From positions 1-58,548 of the forward strand of contig JAUNDK010000008.1 in NCBI GenBank assembly GCA_030526115.1: DNA of 58,548 bases, given 5' to 3'. Below, piece after piece: positions 1-7,887 of this stretch. Within the stretch, counting starts at the first letter, position 1; each line of letters begins with the position of its first letter. Source of the stretch: Clostridia bacterium. Its GTDB lineage: Bacteria > Bacillota > Clostridia > Oscillospirales > Acutalibacteraceae. Position numbers and translations under genes: made by a program. A model generated the notes under the pieces. It saw only the letters and a list, made by a program, of their open reading frames with translations, made no database searches and was not told the origin of the DNA.

Positions 1-2
1 CA

Positions 3-1835
3 TTCGACCCGCATATTGCGTGGGAGAGCGCAAAGTGCCAGTCAAGAGAACTCCGTGACCTCGGTGTCGCATGTTTCCTTGCTCCTCAGGTTGATATTTC
101 CGCCGACCCACGCTGGTTCAGAAACAGCGGTACTTTCGGTGAGGACCCTGCCCTTTCAAGGGACATGGTTCGTGCATTCTGCGACGGCTTACAGTCCACT
201 TATGACGAGAACGGCAACGACCTCGGCTGGGGCAAAGACTCCATGACAGCCATGGCAAAGCACTGGACAGGTGAAGGTGCCGGTGAGGGTGGACGTGAAG
301 GTCATGTTGATGGTGGTAAGTACGCAGTTTATCCAAATGATAACTTTGAAACTCTCATGATTCCTTTTGTTGACGGTGCATTCAAACTTGCGGGCAAGAC
401 AGGCTCCGCCGCTGCAATCATGAGTTCCTACACAGCCGCATGGAGCGACAACGGAGAGCTCGGTGAGGTTGTAGGTTCAGGATTCTCCGATTACAAGATT
501 AACCAGTTACTGCGCAATCGTTACGGTTTCACAGGCGTTGTATGCACAGACTGGATGGTTCTCAACGAGGGCAAGAAAGAGGGCAAGCGTTCCTGCGGCT
601 GGGGTGCTCACATTGAGGACCCTGAGGTTGAACCGGGCGAAAGAGCTTTCCTTGCAATCATGGCAGGTGTTGACCAGATGGGCGGCTGCTCCAACCCTGA
701 TGTTCTCATGGACGCTTACAAGTTCGGCTGTGAAAAGGTAGGCAAGGAAGTTATGGACAAGGCATTTGCCCAGTCCGCACAGAGACTTTTACAGGGTTAC
801 TTTCTCACCGGTCTCTTTGAGAATCCTTACCTTGACGAAGCCGCAGCCCTTGCTGATGTAAACTCCCCTGACAAGCAGGCCGCCGCTCTCGAAGCTCAGG
901 TAAAGGCTGTTGTCATGATTAAAAATGAGAACGGTGCAATCAAAAAGACAGACAGGAAATTAAAGGTTTACATTCCTGCTCTTTATGAGGCACCTCACTA
1001 TATTGTAACAGCATTCCAGCCACCTAGAACCACAGAGGCCGCTGTAAGCTATCCGATAAGCCTTGAAATCGCATCAAAGTATTTCGATGTTGTAACAGAC
1101 AAGGTTGACGGTGCAAAAATCACCCGTCTCACAGCAGAGGAACTCGAGGGCATAGACCTCGTTCTCATTCCTGCAAAAGAGCCTGGCAACTCCAGCCCAC
1201 AGGACAGCCGTAAGTCCGCTGAGGGTTACGCAGAGAACTCTCAGGGTTCCCAGAAGTCAGAGTTCGACAGTGAGGACGACAAGAAGTTCCGTCCGCTCAC
1301 AAGACAGTACCGTCCATACACAGCAGACGGTCCTTATGTAAGAAAGGTCTCCATCGCAGGTGATATTCTCCCTGACGGAACAAAGGAGAACCGTTCCTAC
1401 TTCGGCAACACAGCCCTCACAACAAATGAGGAACAGCTCGGCCAGATTCTCGACATGGCTAACCTCGCAAAGAAGCTCGGTGTTCCGTCCGTTGTCGCAA
1501 TGTTCACAGGCAAGCCTATGTGCTTCCATGAGTTCGAGCCAAGTGTTGACGGTATCGTTGTAACATTCTCCGGTTCTTCCGAGGCTCTCGCAAGAATCAT
1601 CAGCGGTCAGGATGAGCCTTCAGGACTTCTCCCAATGCAGATGCCTAAGGACATGGAAGATGTTGAGCGTCAGGCAGAGGATACACCGAGAGACATGGAG
1701 TGCTACACAGACAGCGTAGGTCACAAGTACGACTTCGCCTTCGGTATGAACTACTCCGGTGTTATCAATGACTACCGTGTTCAGAAATATTCCGCTCCTG
1801 TACTCCTCAGACCTGAGAACAAGGGTGTATTATAA
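3..1835 (+). CDS. Glycoside hydrolase family 3 (beta-glucosidase-like), 5'-truncated by window
   Basis: The reading frame is open from the window edge, so the N-terminus lies outside. About 610 residues remain and align along their whole length with the next gene (2003-4291), clearly a tandem paralogue. The family 3 nucleophile region is visible as CTDWM (Asp codon at 549-551), with the KHWTGEG segment and the FGED motif upstream. Family 3 enzymes release terminal sugars from beta-glycosides; no signal peptide is expected because the complete paralogue has none. Against the paralogue, this copy lacks nine residues (ASLYGGASA) near the C-terminus and carries about 20 extra, Ser/Lys-rich residues just before FRPLTRQYRP. 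The substrate is unknown; these differences suggest divergence in the C-terminal domain. Confidence 0.88.
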   Translation, partial: FDPHIAWESAKCQSRELRDLGVACFLAPQVDISADPRWFRNSGTFGEDPALSRDMVRAFCDGLQSTYDENGNDLGWGKDSMTAMAKHWTGEGAGEGGREGHVDGGKYAVYPNDNFETLMIPFVDGAFKLAGKTGSAAAIMSSYTAAWSDNGELGEVVGSGFSDYKINQLLRNRYGFTGVVCTDWMVLNEGKKEGKRSCGWGAHIEDPEVEPGERAFLAIMAGVDQMGGCSNPDVLMDAYKFGCEKVGKEVMDKAFAQSAQRLLQGYFLTGLFENPYLDEAAALADVNSPDKQAAALEAQVKAVVMIKNENGAIKKTDRKLKVYIPALYEAPHYIVTAFQPPRTTEAAVSYPISLEIASKYFDVVTDKVDGAKITRLTAEELEGIDLVLIPAKEPGNSSPQDSRKSAEGYAENSQGSQKSEFDSEDDKKFRPLTRQYRPYTADGPYVRKVSIAGDILPDGTKENRSYFGNTALTTNEEQLGQILDMANLAKKLGVPSVVAMFTGKPMCFHEFEPSVDGIVVTFSGSSEALARIISGQDEPSGLLPMQMPKDMEDVERQAEDTPRDMECYTDSVGHKYDFAFGMNYSGVINDYRVQKYSAPVLLRPENKGVL

Positions 1836-1846
1836 TTTAACATTTC

Positions 1847-1886
1847 AGCCGTGGAGATGTAAAAGCCTCCACGGCTTTTATTTTTC
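1847..1886 (+). terminator. Rho-independent terminator after first GH3 gene
   Basis: AGCCGTGGAG (1847-1856) pairs perfectly with CTCCACGGCT (1867-1876), followed by TTTTATTTTT. It separates the two GH3 genes into independent transcripts. Confidence 0.85.
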
Positions 1887-1893
1887 AATATAA

Positions 1894-1922
1894 TTGACAG
1901 ATTTATTGAATAATCATATAAT
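1894..1922 (+). promoter_or_regulatory. Consensus sigma-A promoter of second GH3 gene
   Basis: TTGACA (1894-1899), a 17-base spacer and TATAAT (1917-1922): both hexamers are perfect. The leader to the start codon is about 75 bases and ends in a GGAGG ribosome binding site at 1989-1993. No operator was recognised, so strong expression is likely. Confidence 0.85.
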
Positions 1923-2002
1923 TATAATGTAGAGGTATTGATTTTTAATATACTTTTAACAAGGTTTGGATTATTCACAATTATTTATGGAGGTATTTCA
2001 TC

Positions 2003-4291
2003 ATGTGCGAAAAAAAGACTCCCTACGGATTTAACCTCGTAGAGCAGGAGAACGGTCCTGTTTTAGGTTACAATCCCGAGTCAGGTGTAAAAATTATCGA
2101 AGTTGACGGATTAAAATTTAAGGACTTAGCTAAAACAGGCAAGCTTCTTCCTTATGAGGACTGGCGTCTTCCTGCAGAGGAGAGAGCCGACGACCTCGCA
2201 AAGAGACTTTCCATTGAGCAGGTTGCGGGACTTATGTGCTTCTCCGCTCATCAGGTTAAGGTTGACCCTGAGGTTAATGAAGACCAGCAGAAGTTCCTCG
2301 ACCAGCACCTTCGTTCCGTTCTCAATTCCTGCGGTATGGGCGGTGTTCCGGACGAAATTCAGATTGCATGGTCCAATGCAATGCAGAAATATGTTGAGGG
2401 CAAAGATTTCGGTATTCCATGCTACTTTGCATCTGACCCACGTAACGGTCAGGGCGTAGCCGACTGGCCGGGCAACCTTTCCCTCGCCGCTACATTTGAC
2501 CCACACATTGCATGGGAGAGTGCAAAATGTCAGTCTCAGGAGCTTCGTGACCTCGGTGTTACATGTTTCCTCGCTCCTCAGGTAGATATTTCCTCTGAGC
2601 CACGCTGGTTCCGTAATGCAGGCACCTTCGGTGAGGATCCTGCCCTTTCAAGAGACATGGTCCGTGCATTCTGCGACGGCTTACAGTCCACCTATGACGA
2701 AAACGGCAATGATTTAGGCTGGGGCAAACACTCCTTAACAGCCATGGCAAAGCACTGGACAGGTGAAGGTGCATCAGAGGCAGGCCGTGAGGCTCACCTC
2801 GAGGGTGGTAAGTACGCTGTTTACCCGAACAAGAACTTTGAGGCACTCATGGTTCCGTTTGTAGACGGTGCTTTCAAGCTCATGGGTAAGACAGGCTCCG
2901 CCGCCGCAATCATGAGCTCCTATTCAGCAGCTTATGCGGAGGACGGCTCCCTCGGTGAGGCAGTAGGTTCCTCCTTCTCCGAATATAAAATCAAGAAGCT
3001 CTTAAGAGAGCGTTACGGATACACAGGCGTTGTATGCACAGACTGGATGGTTCTCAACGAGGGCATGAAGGAAGGCAAGCGTTCCTGCGGTTGGGGTGCT
3101 CACATTGAGGATCCTGAAGTTGAACCGGGCGAAAGAGCTTTCATCGCCATCATGGCAGGTGTTGACCAGATGGGCGGCTGCTCCAACCCACAGGTTCTCA
3201 TGGATGCTTACGAGTACGGCTGCAAGAAGGTCGGCAAGAAGGTTATGGACGATGCTTTTGCCCAGTCCGCACAGAGACTTTTACAGGGTTACTTCCTCAC
3301 AGGTCTCTTCGAGAACCCATACCTTGACGAAGCCGCAGCCCTCGCAGATGTAAACTCCGAGGACAAGCAGGCCGCAGCACTCGAGGCTCAGGTTAAGGCT
3401 GTTGTCATGGTTAAGAACGAGAACGGCGCAATCAGACCTCATGACAAGCGCATGAAGGTTTACATTCCTGCTCTCTATGAGGCACCTCATAAGGAGATGG
3501 ATCATGTTCGCGGTGTTGTAGTCTCCGAGGCTAAGGCCACTTACCCAATCAGCCTTGAAATGGCAGAAAAATACTTCGATGTTGTAACCGATAAGGTTGA
3601 AGATAACAAGATAACAAGACTTACAGCAGATGAGCTTCAGGGCATAGACCTCATTCTCATCCCTGCAAAGGATCCGGGCAACTCCTTCCCACAGGATGGC
3701 CGTGACGAGGATAAGAACTGGGTCCCTCTCACAAGACAGTACCGTCCATACACAGCAGACGGCCCTTATGTAAGAAAGGTTTCCATCGCAGGTAACACAC
3801 TTCCTGACGGAACAAAAGAGAACCGCTCCTACTATGGCAATACAGCCCTCACAACAAACGAGGAACAGCTCGACCAGATTCTCGACATGGCAAACCTCGC
3901 AAAGAGACTTCATGTTCCGTCCGTTGTTGCAATGTTCACTGGCAAGCCTATGTGCTTCCATGAGTTCGAGCCAAGTGTTGACGGTATCGTTGTAACATTC
4001 TCAGGTGCTTCCCTTTACGGCGGTGCATCCGCATCCAGCGAGGCCCTTGCAAGAATCATTGCAGGCACAGACGAGCCAAGCGGACTTCTTCCAATGCAGA
4101 TGCCTAAGGACATGAACGATGTCGAGCGTCAGGCAGAGGACACACCAAGAGACATGGAGTGCTACACAGACACAGCAGGTCACAAGTACGACTTTGCTTA
4201 CGGCCTCAACTACTCAGGTGTTATCAACGATGAGAGAGTTCGCAAGTATTCCGCTCCTGCTCTCACAGGACCTGAAAACATGGGTGTATAA
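2003..4291 (+). CDS. Glycoside hydrolase family 3 (beta-glucosidase-like)
   Basis: A complete 762-residue family 3 glycosidase. The ATG at 2003 follows GGAGG by nine bases. The N-terminus (MCEKKTPYGF) has no signal peptide, so the enzyme should act in the cytoplasm on imported oligosaccharides or glycosides. The catalytic TIM-barrel domain spans roughly residues 60-400, with FGED near 209-212, Lys250-His251 in a substrate-binding position and nucleophile Asp347 in CTDW. The C-terminal half is an unusual alpha/beta part in which the acid/base residue cannot be assigned by eye. It has its own promoter and terminator although it is a tandem duplicate of the preceding gene. The GPH symporter at 5519 is a plausible importer of its substrate, by inference only. 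Confidence 0.9.
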   Translation: MCEKKTPYGFNLVEQENGPVLGYNPESGVKIIEVDGLKFKDLAKTGKLLPYEDWRLPAEERADDLAKRLSIEQVAGLMCFSAHQVKVDPEVNEDQQKFLDQHLRSVLNSCGMGGVPDEIQIAWSNAMQKYVEGKDFGIPCYFASDPRNGQGVADWPGNLSLAATFDPHIAWESAKCQSQELRDLGVTCFLAPQVDISSEPRWFRNAGTFGEDPALSRDMVRAFCDGLQSTYDENGNDLGWGKHSLTAMAKHWTGEGASEAGREAHLEGGKYAVYPNKNFEALMVPFVDGAFKLMGKTGSAAAIMSSYSAAYAEDGSLGEAVGSSFSEYKIKKLLRERYGYTGVVCTDWMVLNEGMKEGKRSCGWGAHIEDPEVEPGERAFIAIMAGVDQMGGCSNPQVLMDAYEYGCKKVGKKVMDDAFAQSAQRLLQGYFLTGLFENPYLDEAAALADVNSEDKQAAALEAQVKAVVMVKNENGAIRPHDKRMKVYIPALYEAPHKEMDHVRGVVVSEAKATYPISLEMAEKYFDVVTDKVEDNKITRLTADELQGIDLILIPAKDPGNSFPQDGRDEDKNWVPLTRQYRPYTADGPYVRKVSIAGNTLPDGTKENRSYYGNTALTTNEEQLDQILDMANLAKRLHVPSVVAMFTGKPMCFHEFEPSVDGIVVTFSGASLYGGASASSEALARIIAGTDEPSGLLPMQMPKDMNDVERQAEDTPRDMECYTDTAGHKYDFAYGLNYSGVINDERVRKYSAPALTGPENMGV

Positions 4292-4329
4292 GCTTCATAT
4301 TTAATATGATTTCCCCTGTATAACATCTT

Positions 4330-4363
4330 CGGAGCTTTCCATAAAAAGAAAGCTCCGTTTTTA
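4330..4363 (+). terminator. Rho-independent terminator after second GH3 gene
   Basis: CGGAGCTTTC (4330-4339) pairs with GAAAGCTCCG (4348-4357), followed by TTTTTATT. Confidence 0.85.
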
Positions 4364-4376
4364 TTGCCCGTCTTTA

Positions 4377-4405
4377 TTGACATATGTCAGTAATACATAT
4401 ATAAT
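4377..4405 (+). promoter_or_regulatory. Promoter with 12-bp palindromic operator over the -35 box
   Basis: TTGACA (4377-4382), a 17-base spacer and TATAAT (4400-4405) give a full consensus promoter. The -35 box lies inside the perfect palindrome TGACATATGTCA (4378-4389). A protein bound there would block polymerase. The downstream gene encodes a small DNA-binding protein, so autoregulation is a simple reading, though unproven. Confidence 0.8.
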
Positions 4406-4443
4406 TTTACTGATGTGTAAAAAACATTTACGAGGAGAAAACT

Positions 4444-4818
4444 ATGGCAAGACATCAGAAGTCAAGGCGTATCTGTTCAGAGCCTCAGTCGGTATCACTT
4501 ATCAATCCGGGAGCATCTTCGGATAATCCTGCGGAAGCACTCACAATGACTGTTGATGAATACGAAACTATCCGTCTCATCGACCTTGAGGGGCTCAGCC
4601 AGGAAGAGTGTGCCGCAAGAATGAATGTAGCAAGAACAACCGTCCAGGCTATTTACAATACAGCAAGGGGAAAACTCGCCCAGGCACTCATACTCAACCG
4701 TGAACTGATTGTATCAGGCGGTAACTATGTTGTCTGCAACGGCGAAGCGGAGTGCGTCGAGTGTAAGAAAAAGGATGATACATCCGGCTACAAGGGAATT
4801 CCGAAAAACGGAATATAA
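4444..4818 (+). CDS. DUF134 (UPF0251) family predicted DNA-binding protein
   Basis: A 124-residue protein preceded by CGAGGAG. Residues about 35-85 (from MTVDEYETIRLIDLEGLSQE to the QAIYNTARGKLA helix) match the DUF134 family, a sigma-70 region 4-like helix-turn-helix. The C-terminal part holds CNGEAECVECKKK, a short Cys cluster (CxxxxxCxxC) that could bind metal or an iron-sulfur group. In clostridia, DUF134 genes are often found near NifX-like dinitrogenase-cofactor proteins; one is present here but 20 kb away (24430-24837). It is transcribed alone from a palindrome-containing promoter and ends at a bidirectional terminator. Its target genes are unknown. Confidence 0.85.
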   Translation: MARHQKSRRICSEPQSVSLINPGASSDNPAEALTMTVDEYETIRLIDLEGLSQEECAARMNVARTTVQAIYNTARGKLAQALILNRELIVSGGNYVVCNGEAECVECKKKDDTSGYKGIPKNGI

Positions 4819-4854
4819 AAAGCTTACTACCTGAAAAATTATAGATAGAACCTG

Positions 4855-4893
4855 AAAGAGACCTTCGACAAAAGCTGTACGAAGGTCTCTTTT
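4855..4893. terminator. Bidirectional terminator between DUF134 and VanZ-like genes
   Basis: AAAGAGACCTTCG (4855-4867) pairs with CGAAGGTCTCTTT (4880-4892). T-rich sequence follows on the plus strand, and the hairpin sits between two convergent genes. Confidence 0.8.
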
Positions 4894-4896
4894 CGT

Positions 4897-5367
4897 TTAT
4901 GAAGTTTTCTCTCTGTGTTTTGCGATAATTATAACTATCAGCGCGGCAAATATAATTCCCGAAAAAGCCCCGAAGGAATCTATCCACACATCCCTTATCA
5001 TTGGGCCTCTGCCCGTAAACATCTGAATGCTCTCATCAAGAAAAGCACAGATAAACGCAGTAAGTTCCGCCTGTAAAATACATTTTGCAGAAAACATCTT
5101 CATGCTGTCTGCTTTGAGCAGAAGCAGAAAACCAAGCAGGGCAAACTCTGAAAAATGAGCAAGCTTGCGGACTATGAATTCAGTTCCGAGCTTTTCGATT
5201 ATACCCTCGGGAATTATAAGGTTTATTACAGGCTGTAGAATCTGTGCAACTCTCGAGCTGTCTTTTCCTGACTCTTCCCCGGATTTCAGGGAGTTTCCCC
5301 ATATAAAAGCAAGAACCAGTACTATGAGTATATTTAATATCAGAGTTTTCCTGTTTATCTTTGTCAT
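4897..5367 (-). CDS. VanZ-like family membrane protein
   Basis: About 156 residues from the ATG at 5367, chosen because GGAG lies nine bases upstream; the ATG three codons earlier would touch the GGAG. The protein has an N-terminal hydrophobic helix (about residues 8-24) and three further hydrophobic stretches, with the VanZ family signature RKLAHFSEFALLGF and, in the second half, DESIQMFTGRG followed by RDVWIDSFGAFSG. VanZ itself gives low-level teicoplanin resistance, but most family members are uncharacterised cell-envelope proteins and no van genes are nearby. It is transcribed alone and converges on the DUF134 gene. Confidence 0.85.
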   Translation of the reverse strand: MTKINRKTLILNILIVLVLAFIWGNSLKSGEESGKDSSRVAQILQPVINLIIPEGIIEKLGTEFIVRKLAHFSEFALLGFLLLLKADSMKMFSAKCILQAELTAFICAFLDESIQMFTGRGPMIRDVWIDSFGAFSGIIFAALIVIIIAKHREKTS

Positions 5368-5390
5368 TCTTATCATCTCCGTTCACATTG

Positions 5391-5419
5391 ATATTACCAC
5401 AGGAATAACACTTTTACAA
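5391..5419 (-). promoter_or_regulatory. Probable promoter of VanZ-like gene
   Basis: On the minus strand, TTGTAA (5419-5414), a 17-base spacer and TAATAT (5396-5391) lie just upstream of the VanZ-like start. Confidence 0.55.
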
Positions 5420-5518
5420 CGGACAGAATATCATTTGTGGATAATTATGTATTATCTTTACTTTACCTGCCGAAAAGACTAAAATTATCATAAAATCAAA
5501 TATGAAAGTGTGGATTAA

Positions 5519-6868
5519 ATGAACCAGAGTTTAAGTTTCAAAGAAAAAATAAGCTATGCCGCAGGCGCTGTCGGTAAGGACATGGTGTATTCCCTTGTAT
5601 CGGGATTCATCCTCTATTACTACAACACCGTTCTGGGCATAAGCGGAACATTCACAGGAATCATGATGATGGCGGCAAGAGTTTTCGATGCCTTCAATGA
5701 CCCTATGATGGGTGTAGTCGTTGAGAAAACTCACACAAAGCTCGGCAAATTCCGTCCGTGGATACTCACAGGTACCATCACAAATGCCCTTGTGCTGTTT
5801 GCCATGTTCTCCGTTCCCGAAAAACTGAAAGGATCCCCCATGCTGATATGGGCAACTGTCGCCTACTTCCTCTGGGGTATTACATACACCCTCATGGATA
5901 TTCCTTTCTGGAGCATGATTCCCGCCATAACCAAAACCGGTAAAGACCGTGAAAATCTCTCCGTTATAGGAAGAACAGCATCTTCCGTTGGTTTTGCCAT
6001 TCCCACCGTATGCACCATGCTTCTTGTAACAAGAATAGGCGGAAGTGAGAGAGCCGGTTTCATGTTCCTTGCCGCTGTGGTGGGTGCTATATTCATTATC
6101 ACAGAGCTTGTCACCTTCTTCGGTGTAAAGGAGCAGAGAAGTGTAAGTCAGGATACTCCTTCCGTAAAAGAGATGTTCCGCTCCCTTTTCAGTAACGATC
6201 AGGCGCTTGTAATTGTAATAAGCATTATACTTTTCAACACATCCCTTTACACCACAACCCAGCTTGCACTTTATTTTTTCAAGTATGATATAGGTAACTC
6301 CGACCTTTACTCCCTTTTCGGAACCATTGGCGGAGGAGCACAGATACTCTCCATGGCAAGCCTGCCGATACTTCGCAAAAAGTGGTCAAGCAAATCCATT
6401 CTCTCCTCTGCAATATGTATCACAATTTTCGGTTACCTGTTCCTGTTCCTTCTCGGAACTTTCTCCGTAACCAATGTCGCTTTGCTCGGCGTGAGTGCCT
6501 TCATCATTTACATAGGCTTCGGCCTGGCAACCGTGCTCACGACCATATTCCTTGCCGATACAGTTGATTACGGCGAATGGAAAAACGGCAAGAGAAACGA
6601 GAGCGTTATATTCTCCATGCAGACTTTTGTCGTAAAACTGGCAAGTGCCGTATCCGTACTGGTTGCAGGCGTGGGCATTGACATCATCGGTCTTGACACA
6701 GAAGCAGAAGTTCAGTCCGCAGGAACAATATTCGGCCTGAGATTTATCATGACAATTATTCCTATCATGGGACTTATTGCCGCAATACTTTACTTCAGAA
6801 AGAAGTACATTCTCACCGAGGAGAAAAACAAAGAAATTGCCGATGAATTAACATCACGAAAAGCCTGA
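5519..6868 (+). CDS. GPH-family (MelB-like) sugar:cation symporter
   Basis: A 449-residue membrane protein with about twelve hydrophobic segments. The N-terminal pattern (SFKEKISYAAGAVGKDMVYS, then RVFDAFNDPMMG and the basic loop KTHTKLGKFRPWIL) is diagnostic of the glycoside-pentoside-hexuronide:cation symporter family, to which MelB and XynB-type transporters belong. The DxxNDPxMG motif carries the cation-site aspartate of this family. The Shine-Dalgarno sequence is weak. The substrate cannot be read from sequence; the nearby cytoplasmic GH3 enzymes make a beta-linked disaccharide or glycoside a fair guess. No terminator was seen between it and the cysteine T-box. Confidence 0.88.
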   Translation: MNQSLSFKEKISYAAGAVGKDMVYSLVSGFILYYYNTVLGISGTFTGIMMMAARVFDAFNDPMMGVVVEKTHTKLGKFRPWILTGTITNALVLFAMFSVPEKLKGSPMLIWATVAYFLWGITYTLMDIPFWSMIPAITKTGKDRENLSVIGRTASSVGFAIPTVCTMLLVTRIGGSERAGFMFLAAVVGAIFIITELVTFFGVKEQRSVSQDTPSVKEMFRSLFSNDQALVIVISIILFNTSLYTTTQLALYFFKYDIGNSDLYSLFGTIGGGAQILSMASLPILRKKWSSKSILSSAICITIFGYLFLFLLGTFSVTNVALLGVSAFIIYIGFGLATVLTTIFLADTVDYGEWKNGKRNESVIFSMQTFVVKLASAVSVLVAGVGIDIIGLDTEAEVQSAGTIFGLRFIMTIIPIMGLIAAILYFRKKYILTEEKNKEIADELTSRKA

Positions 6869-6884
6869 TTTTGCAGAAAAACTC

Positions 6885-6913
6885 TTTACAAAACACAGGC
6901 GGTCAGGTATAAT
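6885..6913 (+). promoter_or_regulatory. Promoter of the cysE-cysS T-box transcript
   Basis: TTTACA (6885-6890), a 17-base spacer and a perfect TATAAT (6908-6913), placing the start of the T-box leader near 6920. The hexamers and spacing match those of the tryptophan T-box promoter at 33160. Confidence 0.8.
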
Positions 6914-6919
6914 TCAGTT

Positions 6920-7164
6920 AATGCGTTGAACGGAAAGAGTAATGTTCACGGAACGCGACAGAAAGCGGAGGTCAGCGGCTGAGAGCCACCGCAGCGGAAA
7001 AGAACATGAAGTGCGTCCGGGAGCAGGCAGGGGGAAAATAAGTATCTCTGCCCGGTAAGAATGATATTTTCATTCGGTCACGTTAAGACACAAGAGTTAT
7101 AAATCGAAGTGGAACCGCGTAATTTAACGCCTTCGGTACCTTTAAGGGTATCGGAGGCTTTTTT
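6920..7164 (+). promoter_or_regulatory. T-box riboswitch, probably tRNA-Cys responsive
   Basis: The leader holds the T-box core GAAGTGGAACCGCG (7106-7119), the AGAGTAA stretch of stem I (near 6940-6950) and a purine-rich stem I with a GAGAG motif. A candidate specifier is TGC (7012-7014, in GAAGTGCG), matching cysteine. The terminator stem GCCTTCGGTACC (7129-7140) pairs, with wobbles, to GGTATCGGAGGC (7147-7158) before a run of T. Uncharged tRNA-Cys should stabilise the antiterminator and allow transcription of cysE and cysS. The outer limits are approximate. Confidence 0.88.
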
Positions 7165-7206
7165 GTTTTTAATTTTTTAAAAGGGAAAAATAAAAGGGAT
7201 AAAGCT

Positions 7207-7875
7207 ATGTTCAAAAATTTAAAGCAGGAACTCGACCTCGTAATGGAGAGAGACCCTGCCGCAAGATCAAGATTTGAAGTATACTTTCTGTACTCAGGCT
7301 TCAAGGCGATAAGAGCTTACAGAAAAGCACACTGGTTTCATACCCACAACATGAGGTTCATCGCAAGATGGATTTCCCAGAGAGCAAGACACAAAACAGG
7401 CATTGAAATTCACCCCGGTGCAACCATAGGCAAAAACCTGTTCATAGACCACGGCATGGGCGTTGTAATCGGTGAGACAACCGAAATCGGTGACAACTGC
7501 ACCATATATCAGGGTGTTACCCTCGGCGGTACAGGTAAAGACAGCGGCAAGCGTCACCCTACCTTAGGCAACAATGTTCTCGTAGGTTCAGGTGCAAAGG
7601 TACTCGGACCTTTCAAGGTCGGTGACAATGCGAGAATTGCCGCAGGTGCGGTTGTATTAAGCGAGGTACCCGAAAATGCCACAGCCGTCGGTGTGCCTGC
7701 AAGAATAGTAAGAATCAACGGTCAGAGAATAAACACAGACCTTGACCAGATACATATTGCCGACCCTGTTTCTCAGGAGCTCTGCCGCATGAAGCTCGAG
7801 CTTGAGAGCGAGTGGAAGGTTATCAATGAGCTTTCAAAAGAATTACACAAAGAAGATTTTGAAGATAAAGATTAA
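7207..7875 (+). CDS. cysE: Serine O-acetyltransferase
   Basis: The 222-residue protein makes O-acetylserine from serine and acetyl-CoA, the first committed step of cysteine synthesis. The left-handed beta-helix hexapeptide region runs from about residue 65 to 180, with HPGATIGKNLFIDHGMGVVI, the catalytic-type His and Asp, GVTLGGTGK and the C-terminal GVPARIV. It is shorter than the E. coli enzyme, as is usual for Gram-positive CysE, which lacks part of the N-terminal helical extension. An AAGGGA site precedes the ATG. It lies 12 bases before cysS behind the cysteine T-box, so both genes respond to cysteinyl-tRNA charging. Confidence 0.95.
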   Translation: MFKNLKQELDLVMERDPAARSRFEVYFLYSGFKAIRAYRKAHWFHTHNMRFIARWISQRARHKTGIEIHPGATIGKNLFIDHGMGVVIGETTEIGDNCTIYQGVTLGGTGKDSGKRHPTLGNNVLVGSGAKVLGPFKVGDNARIAAGAVVLSEVPENATAVGVPARIVRINGQRINTDLDQIHIADPVSQELCRMKLELESEWKVINELSKELHKEDFEDKD

Positions 7876-7887
7876 GGAGATTTCACC

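Noticed and set aside
3281..3961. Antisense frame of 226 codons over the second GH3 gene
   Set aside because: Low-complexity mirror of the coding strand; the equivalent frame appears over the first GH3 copy because the two genes are homologous.
4897..5367. Glycopeptide resistance locus from the VanZ-like gene
   Set aside because: VanZ-like genes are widespread without van operons, and no vanA/H/X-type gene is nearby.
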